DNA of 64,000 bases from Caenispirillum bisanense (lineage in GTDB: Bacteria > Pseudomonadota > Alphaproteobacteria > Rhodospirillales > Rhodospirillaceae). Location: positions 62,001-126,000 of the forward strand of contig NZ_OCNJ01000010.1 in NCBI RefSeq assembly GCF_900230255.1. Reading direction: 5' to 3'. The notes beneath the pieces were generated by a model, which saw only the letters and a list, made by a program, of their open reading frames with translations, was not told the DNA's origin and searched no databases. This document shows positions 40,694-49,460 of this stretch, in pieces. The stretch's first letter is position 1, and every line of letters begins with the position of its first letter. A program made the translations under genes and the position numbers.

Positions 40694-43600
40694 CTATTCG
40701 GCCGGCGCCGCCTGCGCCTCGGCCGCCGGAGCCGCCATCACCCGCCGCAGCGGGCGGTTGCCCGCCAGGGCGCGGAGGACGACGTAGAACACCGGCGTCA
40801 GGAAGATGCCGAACAGCGTCACCCCGATCATGCCCGAGAACACGGCGATGCCCATGGCCTGGCGCATCTCCGCCCCGGCGCCGGTCGCCAGCACCAGCGG
40901 CACCACGCCCATGATGAAGGCCATGGAGGTCATGAGGATCGGCCGCAGGCGCAGGCGGCTCGCCATGAGCGCCGCGGCGCGCGGCGAATGGCCGGCGAAT
41001 TCCAGCTCGCGGGCGAATTCCACGATCAGGATGGCGTTCTTCGCCGACAGGCCCACCAGTACGATGAGGCCGATCTGGGTGAAGACGTTGTTGTCGCCGC
41101 CCACCAGCTCGATTCCCGCCAGCGCCGCCAGCAGGCTCATGGGCACGATGAGGATGATGGCGATGGGCAGCGTCAGGCTCTCGTACTGCGCCGCCAGCAC
41201 CAGGAACACCAGCAGGAGCGCCAGCGGGAAGACGATGACCGAGGAATTGCCGGCCAGGATCTGCTGGTAGGTCAGTTCCGTCCACTCGAAGGCGAAGCCC
41301 TTGGGCAGGGTTTCGGCGGCGATGCGCTCGACGGCCGCTTCCGCCTCGCCCGAGGAATAGCCGGGGGCGGCCGCACCACTGACGTCGGCAGCGAGGAAGC
41401 CGTTGTAGCGCATGGCGCGCTCCGGCCCCGCCGCCGGCTCGATGGTCATGAGGGCGGACAGCGGGATCATCTCGCCGCTCGCCGAGCGCACCTTCAGGCG
41501 GCCGATGTCCTCGGCGTGCGAGCGGAACGGCGCGTCGGCCTGGACGCGCACCGTGTAGGTGCGGCCGAACTCGTTGAAGTCGTTGACGTAGAGGCTGCCG
41601 AGGTAGATCTGCAGCGTGTCGAACACGTCCGACACCGACACGCCCAGCTGCTGCGCCTTGGTGCGGTCGACGTCGGCGAAGACCTGCGGCACGTTGATCT
41701 GGTAGCTGGTGAACAGGTTGGCGAGTTCCGGCGCCTTGGCCGCCTCGACCAGGAAGGCCTTCACCGCGCCGTCGAGGGCGGCGTAGCCCTGGTTGCCGCG
41801 GTCCTGCACCTGCAGCTTGAAGCCGCCGGTGGTGCCGAGGCCCTGGACGGGCGGCGGCGGGAACATGACGACGAAGGCTTCCTGGATGCCGGCGAACTGC
41901 CCGTTCAGGCGGCCGGCGATGGCGCCGGCGCTCTGCTCGGGCGTGGTGCGCTCGTCGAAGGACTTGAGGGCGGCGAAGACGATGCCCGAGTTGGTGCTGT
42001 TGGTGAAGCCGTTGATGGACAGGCCGGGGAACGACACGGCGTGCTCGACACCGGGGTCGGCCAGGGCGATGTCGCCCATGCGGCGGATCACCTCTTCCGT
42101 GCGGTCGAGGGTGGCGCCGTCGGGCAGCTGGGCGAAGCCGATGAGGTACTGCTTGTCCTGCATGGGCACGAAGCCGCGCGGCACCTGCTGGAACAGGCCG
42201 ACGGTGACGGCGAGCAGCGCCACGTAGATTCCCATCATCACCGCCTTGCGCGACAGCACGCGGCCGACGCCGCCGTCGTAGGCGCGCGCCCCCGCCCCGA
42301 AGACGCGGTTGAAGCCGCGGAACAGCCAGCCGAGGCCGGCGTCCATGATGCGCGTCAGGCGGTCCTTCGGGGCGTCGTGGCTCTTCAGCAGCAGGGCGGC
42401 GAGGGCCGGCGACAGGGTCAGGGAGTTGACCGCCGAGATGACGGTGGAGATGGCGATGGTGAGCGCGAACTGCTTGTAGAACTGCCCGGTCAGGCCGCTG
42501 ATGAAGGCGAGCGGCACGAACACCGCCACCAGCACCAGGGCGATGGCGACGATGGGGCCGGAAACCTCCTGCATGGCCTTGTAGGTGGCCTGGCGCGGTT
42601 CCAGCCCTTCGGCGATGTTGCGCTCGACGTTCTCGACCACGACGATGGCGTCGTCGACCACGATGCCGATGGCGAGCACCAGCCCGAACAGCGACAGGGC
42701 GTTCACCGACACGCCGAGCAGGTGCATGACCGCAAAGGTGCCGACCACCGACACCGGCACGGCGAGCAGCGGGATGATGGAGGCGCGCCACGTCTGGAGG
42801 AACAGGATCACCACCACGACCACCAGCAGCACCGCTTCCAGCAGCGTGTGGACCACCGACTCGATGGAGGCGTGGACGAACTGGGTGGTGTCGTAGACGA
42901 TCTGGTAGTCGACGCCCTCGGGCATGAGCGTCTTCAGCTCGGCCATGGTCTCCTGCACGCGGTCGGAAATCTCGATGGCGTTGGAGCCGGGCGCCTGGAA
43001 GATGGGGATGGCGACCGCCGCCTGGTTGTCGAGCAGCGAGCGCAAGGCGTATTCCGCCGCCCCCAGCTCCAGCCGGCCGAGGTCGCGCAGGCGGGTGACG
43101 GCGCCATCGTCGTCCACCTTCACGGCGATGTCGCCGAATTCCTCGACCGTCTGCAGGCGGCCGCGGGCGTTGACCGACATCTGCAGGTCGACGCCCGGCG
43201 CGCTCGGCGAGGCGCCGACCACGCCGGCCGCCGCCTGCACGTTCTGCTCGCGGATGGCCGCCACCACGTCGCCGGCCGACAGGCCGCGCCCGGCCACCTG
43301 CTGCGGGTCGAGCCAGACGCGCATGGCGTAGTCGCCGGCCCCGAACAGCTGCACGTCGCCGACGCCGTTGAGGCGCGCCAGCCGGTCCTTGACGTTGAGG
43401 ACGGCGTAGTTGCGCAGGTAGGTCATGTCGTAGCGGCCGTCGGGCGACAGCAGGTGGACGACCATGGTGAGGTCGGGCGAGCTTTTCAGCGTGGTGACGC
43501 CGATGCGCCGCACTTCCTCCGGCAGGCGCGGCTCGGCCTGGGCGACACGGTTCTGCACCAGTTGCTGGGCCTTGTCCGGGTCGGTGCCGAGGCGGAAGGT

Positions 43601-43882
43601 GACGGTCAGCGTCATGGTGCCGTCGGTGGTCGCCTGGCTGCCCATGTAGAGCATGTCCTCGACGCCGTTGACGGCCTCTTCCAGCGGCGTCGCCACGGTG
43701 GCGGCGATGACGGCGGGGTTGGCGCCGGGGTACTGGGCGCGCACCACCACCGTCGGCGGCACCACCTCGGGGTATTCGGAAACCGGCAGGCCGCGCAGGG
43801 CGAGCAGGCCGGAGATGAAGATGAGCAGCGACAGGACGCCCGCGAAGACGGGCCTGTCGACGAAGAAGCGCGAAAGGTTCAT
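40694..43882 (-). CDS. RND efflux transporter, HAE1 (AcrB-like) inner-membrane pump
   Basis: A 1062-residue RND pump with the full architecture of 12 helices and two large periplasmic loops. The proton-relay Asp pair is in GIVVDDAIVVVENVERNI in the fourth helix, and the Lys partner in VGLSAKNAILIVEFAREL in the tenth. The docking and porter segments (MYLRNYAVLNVKDRLARL-like TYLRNYAVLNVKDRLARLNG, RGFVPMQDKQYLIGFAQLPDGA) are normal. It exports hydrophobic drugs, solvents or bile-like compounds using the proton gradient. It is 46 bases after the adaptor gene. No outer-membrane factor is encoded with it, so it must use one encoded elsewhere. Confidence 0.95.
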   Translation of the reverse strand: MNLSRFFVDRPVFAGVLSLLIFISGLLALRGLPVSEYPEVVPPTVVVRAQYPGANPAVIAATVATPLEEAVNGVEDMLYMGSQATTDGTMTLTVTFRLGTDPDKAQQLVQNRVAQAEPRLPEEVRRIGVTTLKSSPDLTMVVHLLSPDGRYDMTYLRNYAVLNVKDRLARLNGVGDVQLFGAGDYAMRVWLDPQQVAGRGLSAGDVVAAIREQNVQAAAGVVGASPSAPGVDLQMSVNARGRLQTVEEFGDIAVKVDDDGAVTRLRDLGRLELGAAEYALRSLLDNQAAVAIPIFQAPGSNAIEISDRVQETMAELKTLMPEGVDYQIVYDTTQFVHASIESVVHTLLEAVLLVVVVVILFLQTWRASIIPLLAVPVSVVGTFAVMHLLGVSVNALSLFGLVLAIGIVVDDAIVVVENVERNIAEGLEPRQATYKAMQEVSGPIVAIALVLVAVFVPLAFISGLTGQFYKQFALTIAISTVISAVNSLTLSPALAALLLKSHDAPKDRLTRIMDAGLGWLFRGFNRVFGAGARAYDGGVGRVLSRKAVMMGIYVALLAVTVGLFQQVPRGFVPMQDKQYLIGFAQLPDGATLDRTEEVIRRMGDIALADPGVEHAVSFPGLSINGFTNSTNSGIVFAALKSFDERTTPEQSAGAIAGRLNGQFAGIQEAFVVMFPPPPVQGLGTTGGFKLQVQDRGNQGYAALDGAVKAFLVEAAKAPELANLFTSYQINVPQVFADVDRTKAQQLGVSVSDVFDTLQIYLGSLYVNDFNEFGRTYTVRVQADAPFRSHAEDIGRLKVRSASGEMIPLSALMTIEPAAGPERAMRYNGFLAADVSGAAAPGYSSGEAEAAVERIAAETLPKGFAFEWTELTYQQILAGNSSVIVFPLALLLVFLVLAAQYESLTLPIAIILIVPMSLLAALAGIELVGGDNNVFTQIGLIVLVGLSAKNAILIVEFARELEFAGHSPRAAALMASRLRLRPILMTSMAFIMGVVPLVLATGAGAEMRQAMGIAVFSGMIGVTLFGIFLTPVFYVVLRALAGNRPLRRVMAAPAAEAQAAPAE

Positions 43883-43928
43883 GGCGGGGCGTCCCGGTGA
43901 CGGTGTGATGCGGCGCGGCGGCGGGCGG

Positions 43929-45203
43929 TCAGCGCTGCGCCAGGGCCTGGGCGGCGGCGGGCGCGGCGGAGACGGCGGCCATGGCGACCTCCTCGGCGGC
44001 GACGAGGCTGCCGGGGCGCACGCGCTGCAGGCCGTTGACGACGATGCGCTCGCCGGCGGACAGGCCGGCGGTGACGATGCGCAGGCCGTCGGCCCGGTCG
44101 CCGAGCATCACCTCGCGATAGGCGACGCGGTCGTCGGCGTCGACCACCAGGACGAACTTCTTGTCCTGGTCGGTGCCGACGGCGCGGTCGCTGACCAGCA
44201 GCGCCGCGGCGGTGGCCGGCTGGCCGAGGGCGAGGCGGGCGAACTGGCCGGGCATGAGGCGGCCGTCGGGGTTGGGGAACTGCGCCCGCACCCGGATGGT
44301 GCCGCTGTCGACGTCGACCACGTTGTCGATCATCTGCACGTGGCCTTCCACCGGCACCTCGGAGCCGGAGACGGTCATGCGCACGGGGATGCGCTCCACC
44401 GGCAGGGCGCCCGCGGGCGGCTGGGCGCGCAGGCCGGCGAGGGCCTGCATCACCGTCTCCTCGGTGGCGGCGAAGGTGGCGTAGATGGGGTCGACGGAGA
44501 CCAGCGTGGTCAGCACCGGCGCCTCGCCGCCGCCGCCCACCAGGTTGCCGACCGTCACCTCGGCGCGGCCGACGCGGCCGGCGACGGGGGCACGCACCTC
44601 GGTATAGCCGAGGTCGAGACGGGCGCGGGTCAGCGCGGCGCGGGCGACGCCGAGGGCGGCCTGGGCCTCCTGGTGGTCGTGGGCGCGGCCTTCGAGGACG
44701 CTGCGCGGGATGGTGCCGCTGTCGGCCAGCTGGCGGCCGCGGGCATGCTCGCGCCCGGCGAAGGCGAGCCGCGCCTCGGCGGCGGCGACCTGGGCCTCGG
44801 CGCGGGCGACTTCGGCGGCGTAGGGGGCGGGGTCGAGGCGCATGAGCACGTCGCCGGCGGCTACCATGCCGCCTTCGCGGAACAGCACCTCGGTCACCTG
44901 GCCGGCGACGCGCGGCCGGACGGCGACACTGTCGACCGCCTCCAGTCGACCGGAATAGCTCTGCCAGGACACCACCTGGCGCTGTTCGACCACGACGACG
45001 GAAACGGGCACCGCCGGCTCGGCCTGCGGGGCGGCGGCCTCGGGGCCGGCTTCGGCGAGGGCGGGGGAGACGGTGGCGACCAGGGTGTCGCCGGCGGCCG
45101 CGGCGGCCAGCACGGCGACCGCCGCTCCGGCCAGCAGCAGGCGGGACAGGCGACGGCGGGGGCGCGGCGCCGGGCGTTCGGCGGGGGAGTGGGGATGCGT
45201 CAT
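43929..45203 (-). CDS. RND efflux periplasmic adaptor (AcrA-like membrane fusion protein)
   Basis: A 424-residue membrane fusion protein. A basic N-terminus and hydrophobic segment (LSRLLLAGAAVAVLAAAAAG) anchor it, with no lipobox Cys, so it is not a classic lipidated AcrA. The lipoyl half-motifs VAVRPRVAGQVTEVLFREGG and YTEVRAPVAGRVG flank an alpha-hairpin (AEVARAEAQVAAAEARLAFA), followed by a beta-barrel domain (IYATFAATEETVMQAL) and the membrane-proximal end. ATG 45203 is chosen over an upstream in-frame start at 45275, which would run through the operator. It is first in the two-gene efflux operon. Confidence 0.93.
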   Translation of the reverse strand: MTHPHSPAERPAPRPRRRLSRLLLAGAAVAVLAAAAAGDTLVATVSPALAEAGPEAAAPQAEPAVPVSVVVVEQRQVVSWQSYSGRLEAVDSVAVRPRVAGQVTEVLFREGGMVAAGDVLMRLDPAPYAAEVARAEAQVAAAEARLAFAGREHARGRQLADSGTIPRSVLEGRAHDHQEAQAALGVARAALTRARLDLGYTEVRAPVAGRVGRAEVTVGNLVGGGGEAPVLTTLVSVDPIYATFAATEETVMQALAGLRAQPPAGALPVERIPVRMTVSGSEVPVEGHVQMIDNVVDVDSGTIRVRAQFPNPDGRLMPGQFARLALGQPATAAALLVSDRAVGTDQDKKFVLVVDADDRVAYREVMLGDRADGLRIVTAGLSAGERIVVNGLQRVRPGSLVAAEEVAMAAVSAAPAAAQALAQR

Positions 45204-45225
45204 GGGAGGAGGGCTCCAGAAGCAA

Positions 45226-45244
45226 TTTTGTACCGTTCGGTAAA
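45226..45244. promoter_or_regulatory. TetR operator half of a twin, adaptor side
   Basis: Reading leftward, TTTACCGAACGGTACAAAA occupies 45226-45244. Its core TACCG-TT-CGGTA on the plus strand is a perfect dyad. It is 23 bases before the adaptor ATG and matches the copy at 45281-45299 at 17 of 19 positions in the opposite orientation. Repressor binding here would block the efflux operon. Confidence 0.6.
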
Positions 45245-45280
45245 AAATGCAGACTGGACCCGACCGTGTCAACACACTAA

Positions 45281-45299
45281 TTTACCGACTGGTACAAAA
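45281..45299. promoter_or_regulatory. TetR operator half of a twin, regulator side
   Basis: TTTACCGACTGGTACAAAA lies 17 bases before the TetR ATG and repeats the adaptor-side site in inverted orientation. Its centre-to-centre distance from the other copy is 55 bases, about five helical turns, so two dimers could sit on the same face of the DNA. Autoregulation is the natural reading. Confidence 0.6.
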
Positions 45300-45315
45300 A
45301 GAGGAGAGCCATTGG

Positions 45316-45897
45316 ATGGGCCGGCCCCGGGCCTTTTGCGCCGAAACCGCCCTCGACCGTGCGCTGGAGGTGTTCTGGCGCAAGGGCTACGAGGCGACGT
45401 CGCTGAGCGATCTGACGGAAGCCATGGGCATCAACCGCCCCAGCCTCTACGGCACCTTCGGCAACAAGGAGGAGCTGTTCCGCCGGGCGCTGGACCGCTA
45501 CGTGCGCGGCAAGGAGGCGCACCTGCGCGCGGCCCTCGATCAGCCGACGGGCCGGGCGGCGGTGGAGCGTCTGCTGCTGGACGCGGCAGAGGCCCTGACC
45601 GACCCGGAGCACCCGGCCGGCTGCATGGCGGTGCAGGGCGCGCTGACCTGCAGCGAGGCGTCGGAGTGCCTGCGGCAGGAGCTGGACGGCTACCGGGTGG
45701 CGCAGCAGCAGATCGTGCGCGAGCGCCTGGAACGGGCGGCGGCGGCGGGCGATCTGCCGCCGGGGACCGATCCGGCGGCGCTGGCGCAGTTGGTGACCAC
45801 GCTCATCCACGGCATGTCGGTCCAGGCGGCCGGCGGGGCGACGCGGGCGGACCTCGAAGCCATCGTCCACGCCGCCCTGCTGTTCTGGCCGCCCTGA
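45316..45897 (+). CDS. TetR-family repressor of the efflux operon
   Basis: A 193-residue TetR regulator. The HTH lies at about residues 8-55 (ALDRALEVFWRKGYEATSLS, then DLTEAMGINRPSLYGTFGNK). The C-terminal domain is of the TetR_C_16/AcrR-like type found next to RND pumps, with a Cys in PAGCMAVQGALTCSE that could sense electrophiles. Start ATG 45316 gives the family N-terminus MGRPRAF and has GAGGAG nine bases upstream; an earlier ATG at 45247 would read through the operator. It is divergent from the pump operon. Confidence 0.92.
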   Translation: MGRPRAFCAETALDRALEVFWRKGYEATSLSDLTEAMGINRPSLYGTFGNKEELFRRALDRYVRGKEAHLRAALDQPTGRAAVERLLLDAAEALTDPEHPAGCMAVQGALTCSEASECLRQELDGYRVAQQQIVRERLERAAAAGDLPPGTDPAALAQLVTTLIHGMSVQAAGGATRADLEAIVHAALLFWPP

Positions 45898-45906
45898 CGC
45901 GAAACG

Positions 45907-45928
45907 CCGTCGCGGCATGCCGCGATGG
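45907..45928. terminator. palindrome between convergent TetR and glycosyltransferase genes
   Basis: CGCGGCATGCCGCG (45911-45924) is a perfect 14-bp palindrome, extended by further pairs on both sides to 45907-45928. It begins ten bases after the TetR stop and could act as a bidirectional terminator or mRNA 3' stabiliser. There is no T run. Confidence 0.35.
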
Positions 45929-45974
45929 TCGGGTCACCCCAACCGCGCTGCCCGCCGGCCACGGCGGGACGGCG

Positions 45975-47219
45975 TCAGCCGGATGACCGAAGGGGCAGGC
46001 CGCCGTCGGGCTCGAGGATCGCCTCGACGATGCCCGGGATCTCGGCCGAGGCGGTGTTGGAATGCGCCTTCGGCCCGTCGACTCCCCGATCGATCTGCGC
46101 GAGCAGGCGGTGCACGATGCGCCGGAAGTCCTTCGGGCCGCGAAACGACGCGCCCGCACCGGTTCGCTTGACCCACTTCAGCACCGGCGTTTCCTGGGGC
46201 AACGCCATGGTGCGGTCGAGCAGAAGGTGCAGGCCGAAACTCAGCGCCTCGCTGACGCTTCCCGGGCCGGGCTTGCCGACGAAGATGTCGGAGGCGCCGA
46301 GGTACTGCGGCACGTCGCGGGTGAAGCCGACCACGCGCGTCGGGAAGGGCCACTGCATCTGCGCCAGGGCGGCGGCCAGGTCGCGGTTGTGGCCGCACAG
46401 GAACAGGATCTGGGCGTCGGGGGGCTGGTCCGTCAGGGCCACCGCCATCTCCCGCATGCGCCAGCCGCCGTGGGCGCCGTAGAGCATGCAGATCACCGGC
46501 TTGTCGGGCGCGAGCCCGAGCGCCGCCTTGGCGGCCGCCTTGTCGGCCGGCGGTCCGCCCTGGAACGACGGCTTCAGCAGCAGGCCCTGGGTACGGAACA
46601 CCCGCCCGGCCAGCGCCTTGTAGCCGGTGGCGCGGCGATAGGAGTCCTCGGTACCGCAGATGGCGGCGTAATCGTCGCCCTTGGGGAACCAGATGTGGCG
46701 GCCGTATTCGGTCCAGTCGGTGATGAGCACCGCCTTGCGGACGTGGGCGCGGTCGGCGGATCGACGGCGGTAGTCGTTCACCGCGTCGAAGATGATGCGG
46801 TTGGACATGGGCAGGACGCTGATGACCATGTCCGGCTTCTGCTCTTCCAGATAGGCCGCGATGGCACGCTGCGCCTCGCGATGGACCATGCGGAAATTGA
46901 GCAGCACGCCGCCGTAGTAGGTCAGGCAGTAGAGTCCGGTCCTGCCGTCGCGAATGATCGACTGGTTGTAGATGTCTTCGGACGTGCGCCCGGTCAGGCG
47001 CCGCCACAGGTCCAGGTGCGGCACCAGGTCGACGTAGGGGTTGACCAGCGTCACCCGATAGGCGCCCGTCGCCTCCAGGATCTCCTTCAGCGCCGTCGCC
47101 GCCGCCACGTGCCCGCCGCCGGCCACGGTGTAGAAGACGACGACGTGCGTCTGCGTCGCCGGAGCGGGGCAGCTCGCCCCGCCCGGCGTCACCAGGGTGG
47201 AGGTGGCCGCGGCGGTCAC
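45975..47219 (-). CDS. monogalactosyldiacylglycerol synthase-like glycosyltransferase (GT28)
   Basis: A 414-residue GT28-fold protein that I align by eye with plant MGD1. The N-terminal lipid-binding domain has FYTVAGGGHVAAATALKEIL (glycine-rich acceptor loop), CLTYYGGV and PDMVISVLPMSNRI, followed by VLITDWTEYGRHIWF. The C-terminal nucleotide-sugar domain has FLCGHNRDLAAAL and the UDP-sugar signature KPGPGSVSEALSFG, then PQETPVLKWVKRTGAG. These blocks correspond in order to those of MGD1. Predicted reaction: transfer of galactose (or glucose) from a UDP-sugar to diacylglycerol at the inner membrane. Start is a GTG overlapping the Cfa stop (GTGA). It is the last gene of the galE-desaturase-cfa operon. 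Sugar specificity is inferred from galE. Confidence 0.8.
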   Translation of the reverse strand: MTAAATSTLVTPGGASCPAPATQTHVVVFYTVAGGGHVAAATALKEILEATGAYRVTLVNPYVDLVPHLDLWRRLTGRTSEDIYNQSIIRDGRTGLYCLTYYGGVLLNFRMVHREAQRAIAAYLEEQKPDMVISVLPMSNRIIFDAVNDYRRRSADRAHVRKAVLITDWTEYGRHIWFPKGDDYAAICGTEDSYRRATGYKALAGRVFRTQGLLLKPSFQGGPPADKAAAKAALGLAPDKPVICMLYGAHGGWRMREMAVALTDQPPDAQILFLCGHNRDLAAALAQMQWPFPTRVVGFTRDVPQYLGASDIFVGKPGPGSVSEALSFGLHLLLDRTMALPQETPVLKWVKRTGAGASFRGPKDFRRIVHRLLAQIDRGVDGPKAHSNTASAEIPGIVEAILEPDGGLPLRSSG

Positions 47220-48439
47220 GCCGGCACCGGCTCGGGCGACGCCACGGGCGCCGGCGCCGTGTAGAGGTCGCTGCGGGTCAACGGCACCAGATCGCTCAGG
47301 CCGTTGGTGAACAGCACCTGGAACAGGCGGTTGTCGCCGTAGCGGAACGACGACGCGCAGACTTCCAGGTAGAGGCGGTACATGCGCAGGAAGACGTCGT
47401 CGTAGGTGGCGCGGATCCAGTCCTCGTTGGCGCGGAAGTTCTCGATCCAGTGGAAGAGCGTCAGCTCGTAGTGCAGGCGCAGGTTCTCCACGTCGACCAC
47501 GTTCATGCCGTTGTCGCACACGCCGTCGATGAGCATGGACAGCGGCGGCACCTGGCCGCCGGGGAAGATGTAGCGGTCGAACCACGGGTCGGCGTTGCGC
47601 AGCACGTCGTTGCCGATGGTGTGCACGAGGCCGATGCCGCGCGGCTTCAGCAGCGCCTTGATCTTCTTGAAGCAGCCGGGAACGAAGCGGATGCCCACGT
47701 GCTCCATCATGCCGATGGAGGCGACCTTGTCGTAGGTTCCCTCCAGCTCGCGGTAGTCCTTCAGCTCGACACGGATGCGGTCCTGCAGGCCGAGGGCGGC
47801 GATGCGCTGCGTCGCGTAGTCCACCTGTTCCTTCGACAGGGTGACGCCGACGCCGGTGATGCCGTAGTGCTGCGCCGCGTGGATGAGGAAGCCGCCCCAG
47901 CCGCAGCCCAACTCGGCGATGTGGTCGCCCGGCTGCAGGCGCAGCTTGCGGGCCACCAGCTCCAGCTTGGCGGTCTGCGCCTCTTCCAGCGTCCGGTCGG
48001 GACGGTCGTAGTAGGCGCAGGTATAGGCCATGGTGGGGCCGAGGAAGCGGCGGTAGAACTCGTTGCCGACGTCGTAGTGGTGGGCGATGTTCTTGCGCGC
48101 GCCGGTCAGGGTGTTCTGCTTCAGGATGTGCAGGATCAGGATGCGGATCTTCGACTTCAGCGACATGGAGTGGTCGGTGTAGCCGACCGCGAAGCCCAGG
48201 CGGAACAGCAGCTGCATGTCGCCGTCCACCTCGATGGCGCCGGTCATGTAGGACTCGCCGAACCCGAGGAAGCCGTCGGCGATGACCGCCGAGGCGGCGG
48301 CCTTGTCGCGGAACGACAGGGTGAAGGCGGGAGCCGTGCCGATGGTGTGGACCTCGCCGTCCCAGAAGCGCACCGCGAAGCTGGCTTCGGGCACGGCGGC
48401 GTGCATGGCGTTGGCGATGTCCTTGAGGGCGTTCTTCAT
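47216..48439 (-). CDS. cfa: cyclopropane-fatty-acyl-phospholipid synthase
   Basis: A 407-residue Cfa-type SAM-dependent enzyme that adds a methylene group across cis double bonds of membrane lipid acyl chains. Family motifs are AHHYDVGNEFYRRFLG, the cysteine in YTCAYYDRP, the SAM loop HIAELGCGWGGFLIHA, GVTLSKEQVDYA, and IGMMEHVGIRF. ATG 48439 begins the family N-terminus (MKNALKDIA). Its stop overlaps the start of the MGD1-like gene, so they are co-translated. Placement after a desaturase gene suggests that the desaturase makes the double bond it uses. Confidence 0.93.
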   Translation of the reverse strand: MKNALKDIANAMHAAVPEASFAVRFWDGEVHTIGTAPAFTLSFRDKAAASAVIADGFLGFGESYMTGAIEVDGDMQLLFRLGFAVGYTDHSMSLKSKIRILILHILKQNTLTGARKNIAHHYDVGNEFYRRFLGPTMAYTCAYYDRPDRTLEEAQTAKLELVARKLRLQPGDHIAELGCGWGGFLIHAAQHYGITGVGVTLSKEQVDYATQRIAALGLQDRIRVELKDYRELEGTYDKVASIGMMEHVGIRFVPGCFKKIKALLKPRGIGLVHTIGNDVLRNADPWFDRYIFPGGQVPPLSMLIDGVCDNGMNVVDVENLRLHYELTLFHWIENFRANEDWIRATYDDVFLRMYRLYLEVCASSFRYGDNRLFQVLFTNGLSDLVPLTRSDLYTAPAPVASPEPVPA

Positions 48440-48485
48440 GGCGAGACGGGGCTCCCTGTCTGCGGGCGGTCGGGCAGGGCGATGC

Positions 48486-49430
48486 TCATGCGGCACCGTC
48501 GGCGGCGGAGGGCTTGGGCTTGGGGCCGCGGATGGCGGTCCAGTACGACACCACGCTGTCGCCGTAACCGGGAACGGTGGCCTTCAGGTGGGCGTGCAGG
48601 GCGGGCAGGTTGTGGTAGGGCACGCCCGGGTACATGTGATGCGCCGTGTGGTAGCGGAACCCGATGGGCTGGATCAGCAGGGCGAGCGGCGTCTCGACCG
48701 TGAAGCTGTCGCGCATCTGGTCGCGCCGCACCGAGGTCTCGGCGTAAGTCTCCAGTTCGTGCTCCAGCGGAATGCGCAGGACGACGATGAGCCAGGCCCC
48801 CACCAGCACGGCGTAATAGAGCGGCAGGGCCTGCGGCACCAGGACGGCGAAGGTCGCGAAGACGAGCAGGTAGTAGCGCGACAGCCACGTCACTTCCGCC
48901 TTCTTGTCGTCGGGCAGCGGCGTGCTGACGGAGAAGTTGAACCGCCGCCGCGTGAAGCGGTCCAGCCGCTCCTCCAGTTCCACGCCGCCGATGCTGGCGA
49001 TGACGGCCTGGAGCAGGGTGTAGACCGGCGTGACGAGCGGCAGGCCGATCAGCACGAAGGCCATCAGCAGCCTGTTGCTGCGGACCAGCAGGTACTGGGG
49101 GTCGTCCTTGGTGCGGAAGATGCCCGTGGTGTGGTGCGCCTTGTGCGGCCCGACGAAGCGGGCGGTGGGCACCAGGATGACGGCGCCGCAGGTGAGGTGC
49201 CACGCCCAGTAGAAGGGCTTCATGCGCGCCTCGTTGGGGCGGTGCGAGATTTCGTGGCCGAAGATGCCCGCGCGCGCCAGGAAGGCGGCGGCGAGGCCCC
49301 AGGCGACGACGACCAGCGGGCCGTCCGTCTGCACACCCCACGCGAAGGCGGCCGCGAAGACGGCCATGGACACCAGGAAGTCGCGGAAATACACCGCCGG
49401 TTTCGCTTCGAAGTACGCTCTGTCGATCAT
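48486..49430 (-). CDS. membrane fatty-acid desaturase
   Basis: A 314-residue integral membrane di-iron desaturase. The three histidine boxes are present: HEISH near residue 60, HKAHH near 98, and HTAHH near 262. Hydrophobic stretches between them make four to five helices (VVVAWGLAAAFLARAG, LLMAFVLIGLPLVTPVY). It introduces double bonds in acyl chains using oxygen, with electrons from a ferredoxin-type or cytochrome partner not seen here. It is 30 bases after galE and 46 before cfa in one operon. The position and stereochemistry of desaturation are unknown. Confidence 0.9.
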   Translation of the reverse strand: MIDRAYFEAKPAVYFRDFLVSMAVFAAAFAWGVQTDGPLVVVAWGLAAAFLARAGIFGHEISHRPNEARMKPFYWAWHLTCGAVILVPTARFVGPHKAHHTTGIFRTKDDPQYLLVRSNRLLMAFVLIGLPLVTPVYTLLQAVIASIGGVELEERLDRFTRRRFNFSVSTPLPDDKKAEVTWLSRYYLLVFATFAVLVPQALPLYYAVLVGAWLIVVLRIPLEHELETYAETSVRRDQMRDSFTVETPLALLIQPIGFRYHTAHHMYPGVPYHNLPALHAHLKATVPGYGDSVVSYWTAIRGPKPKPSAADGAA

Positions 49431-49460
49431 GTCGGCCGCCCCCTCCCCTCCCGTGCCCCG

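Noticed and set aside
39393-42791. An 1132-codon minus-strand frame overlapping the RND pump and LivM genes
   Set aside because: It is out of frame with the pump, lacks any recognisable domain and spans two real genes on opposite strands.
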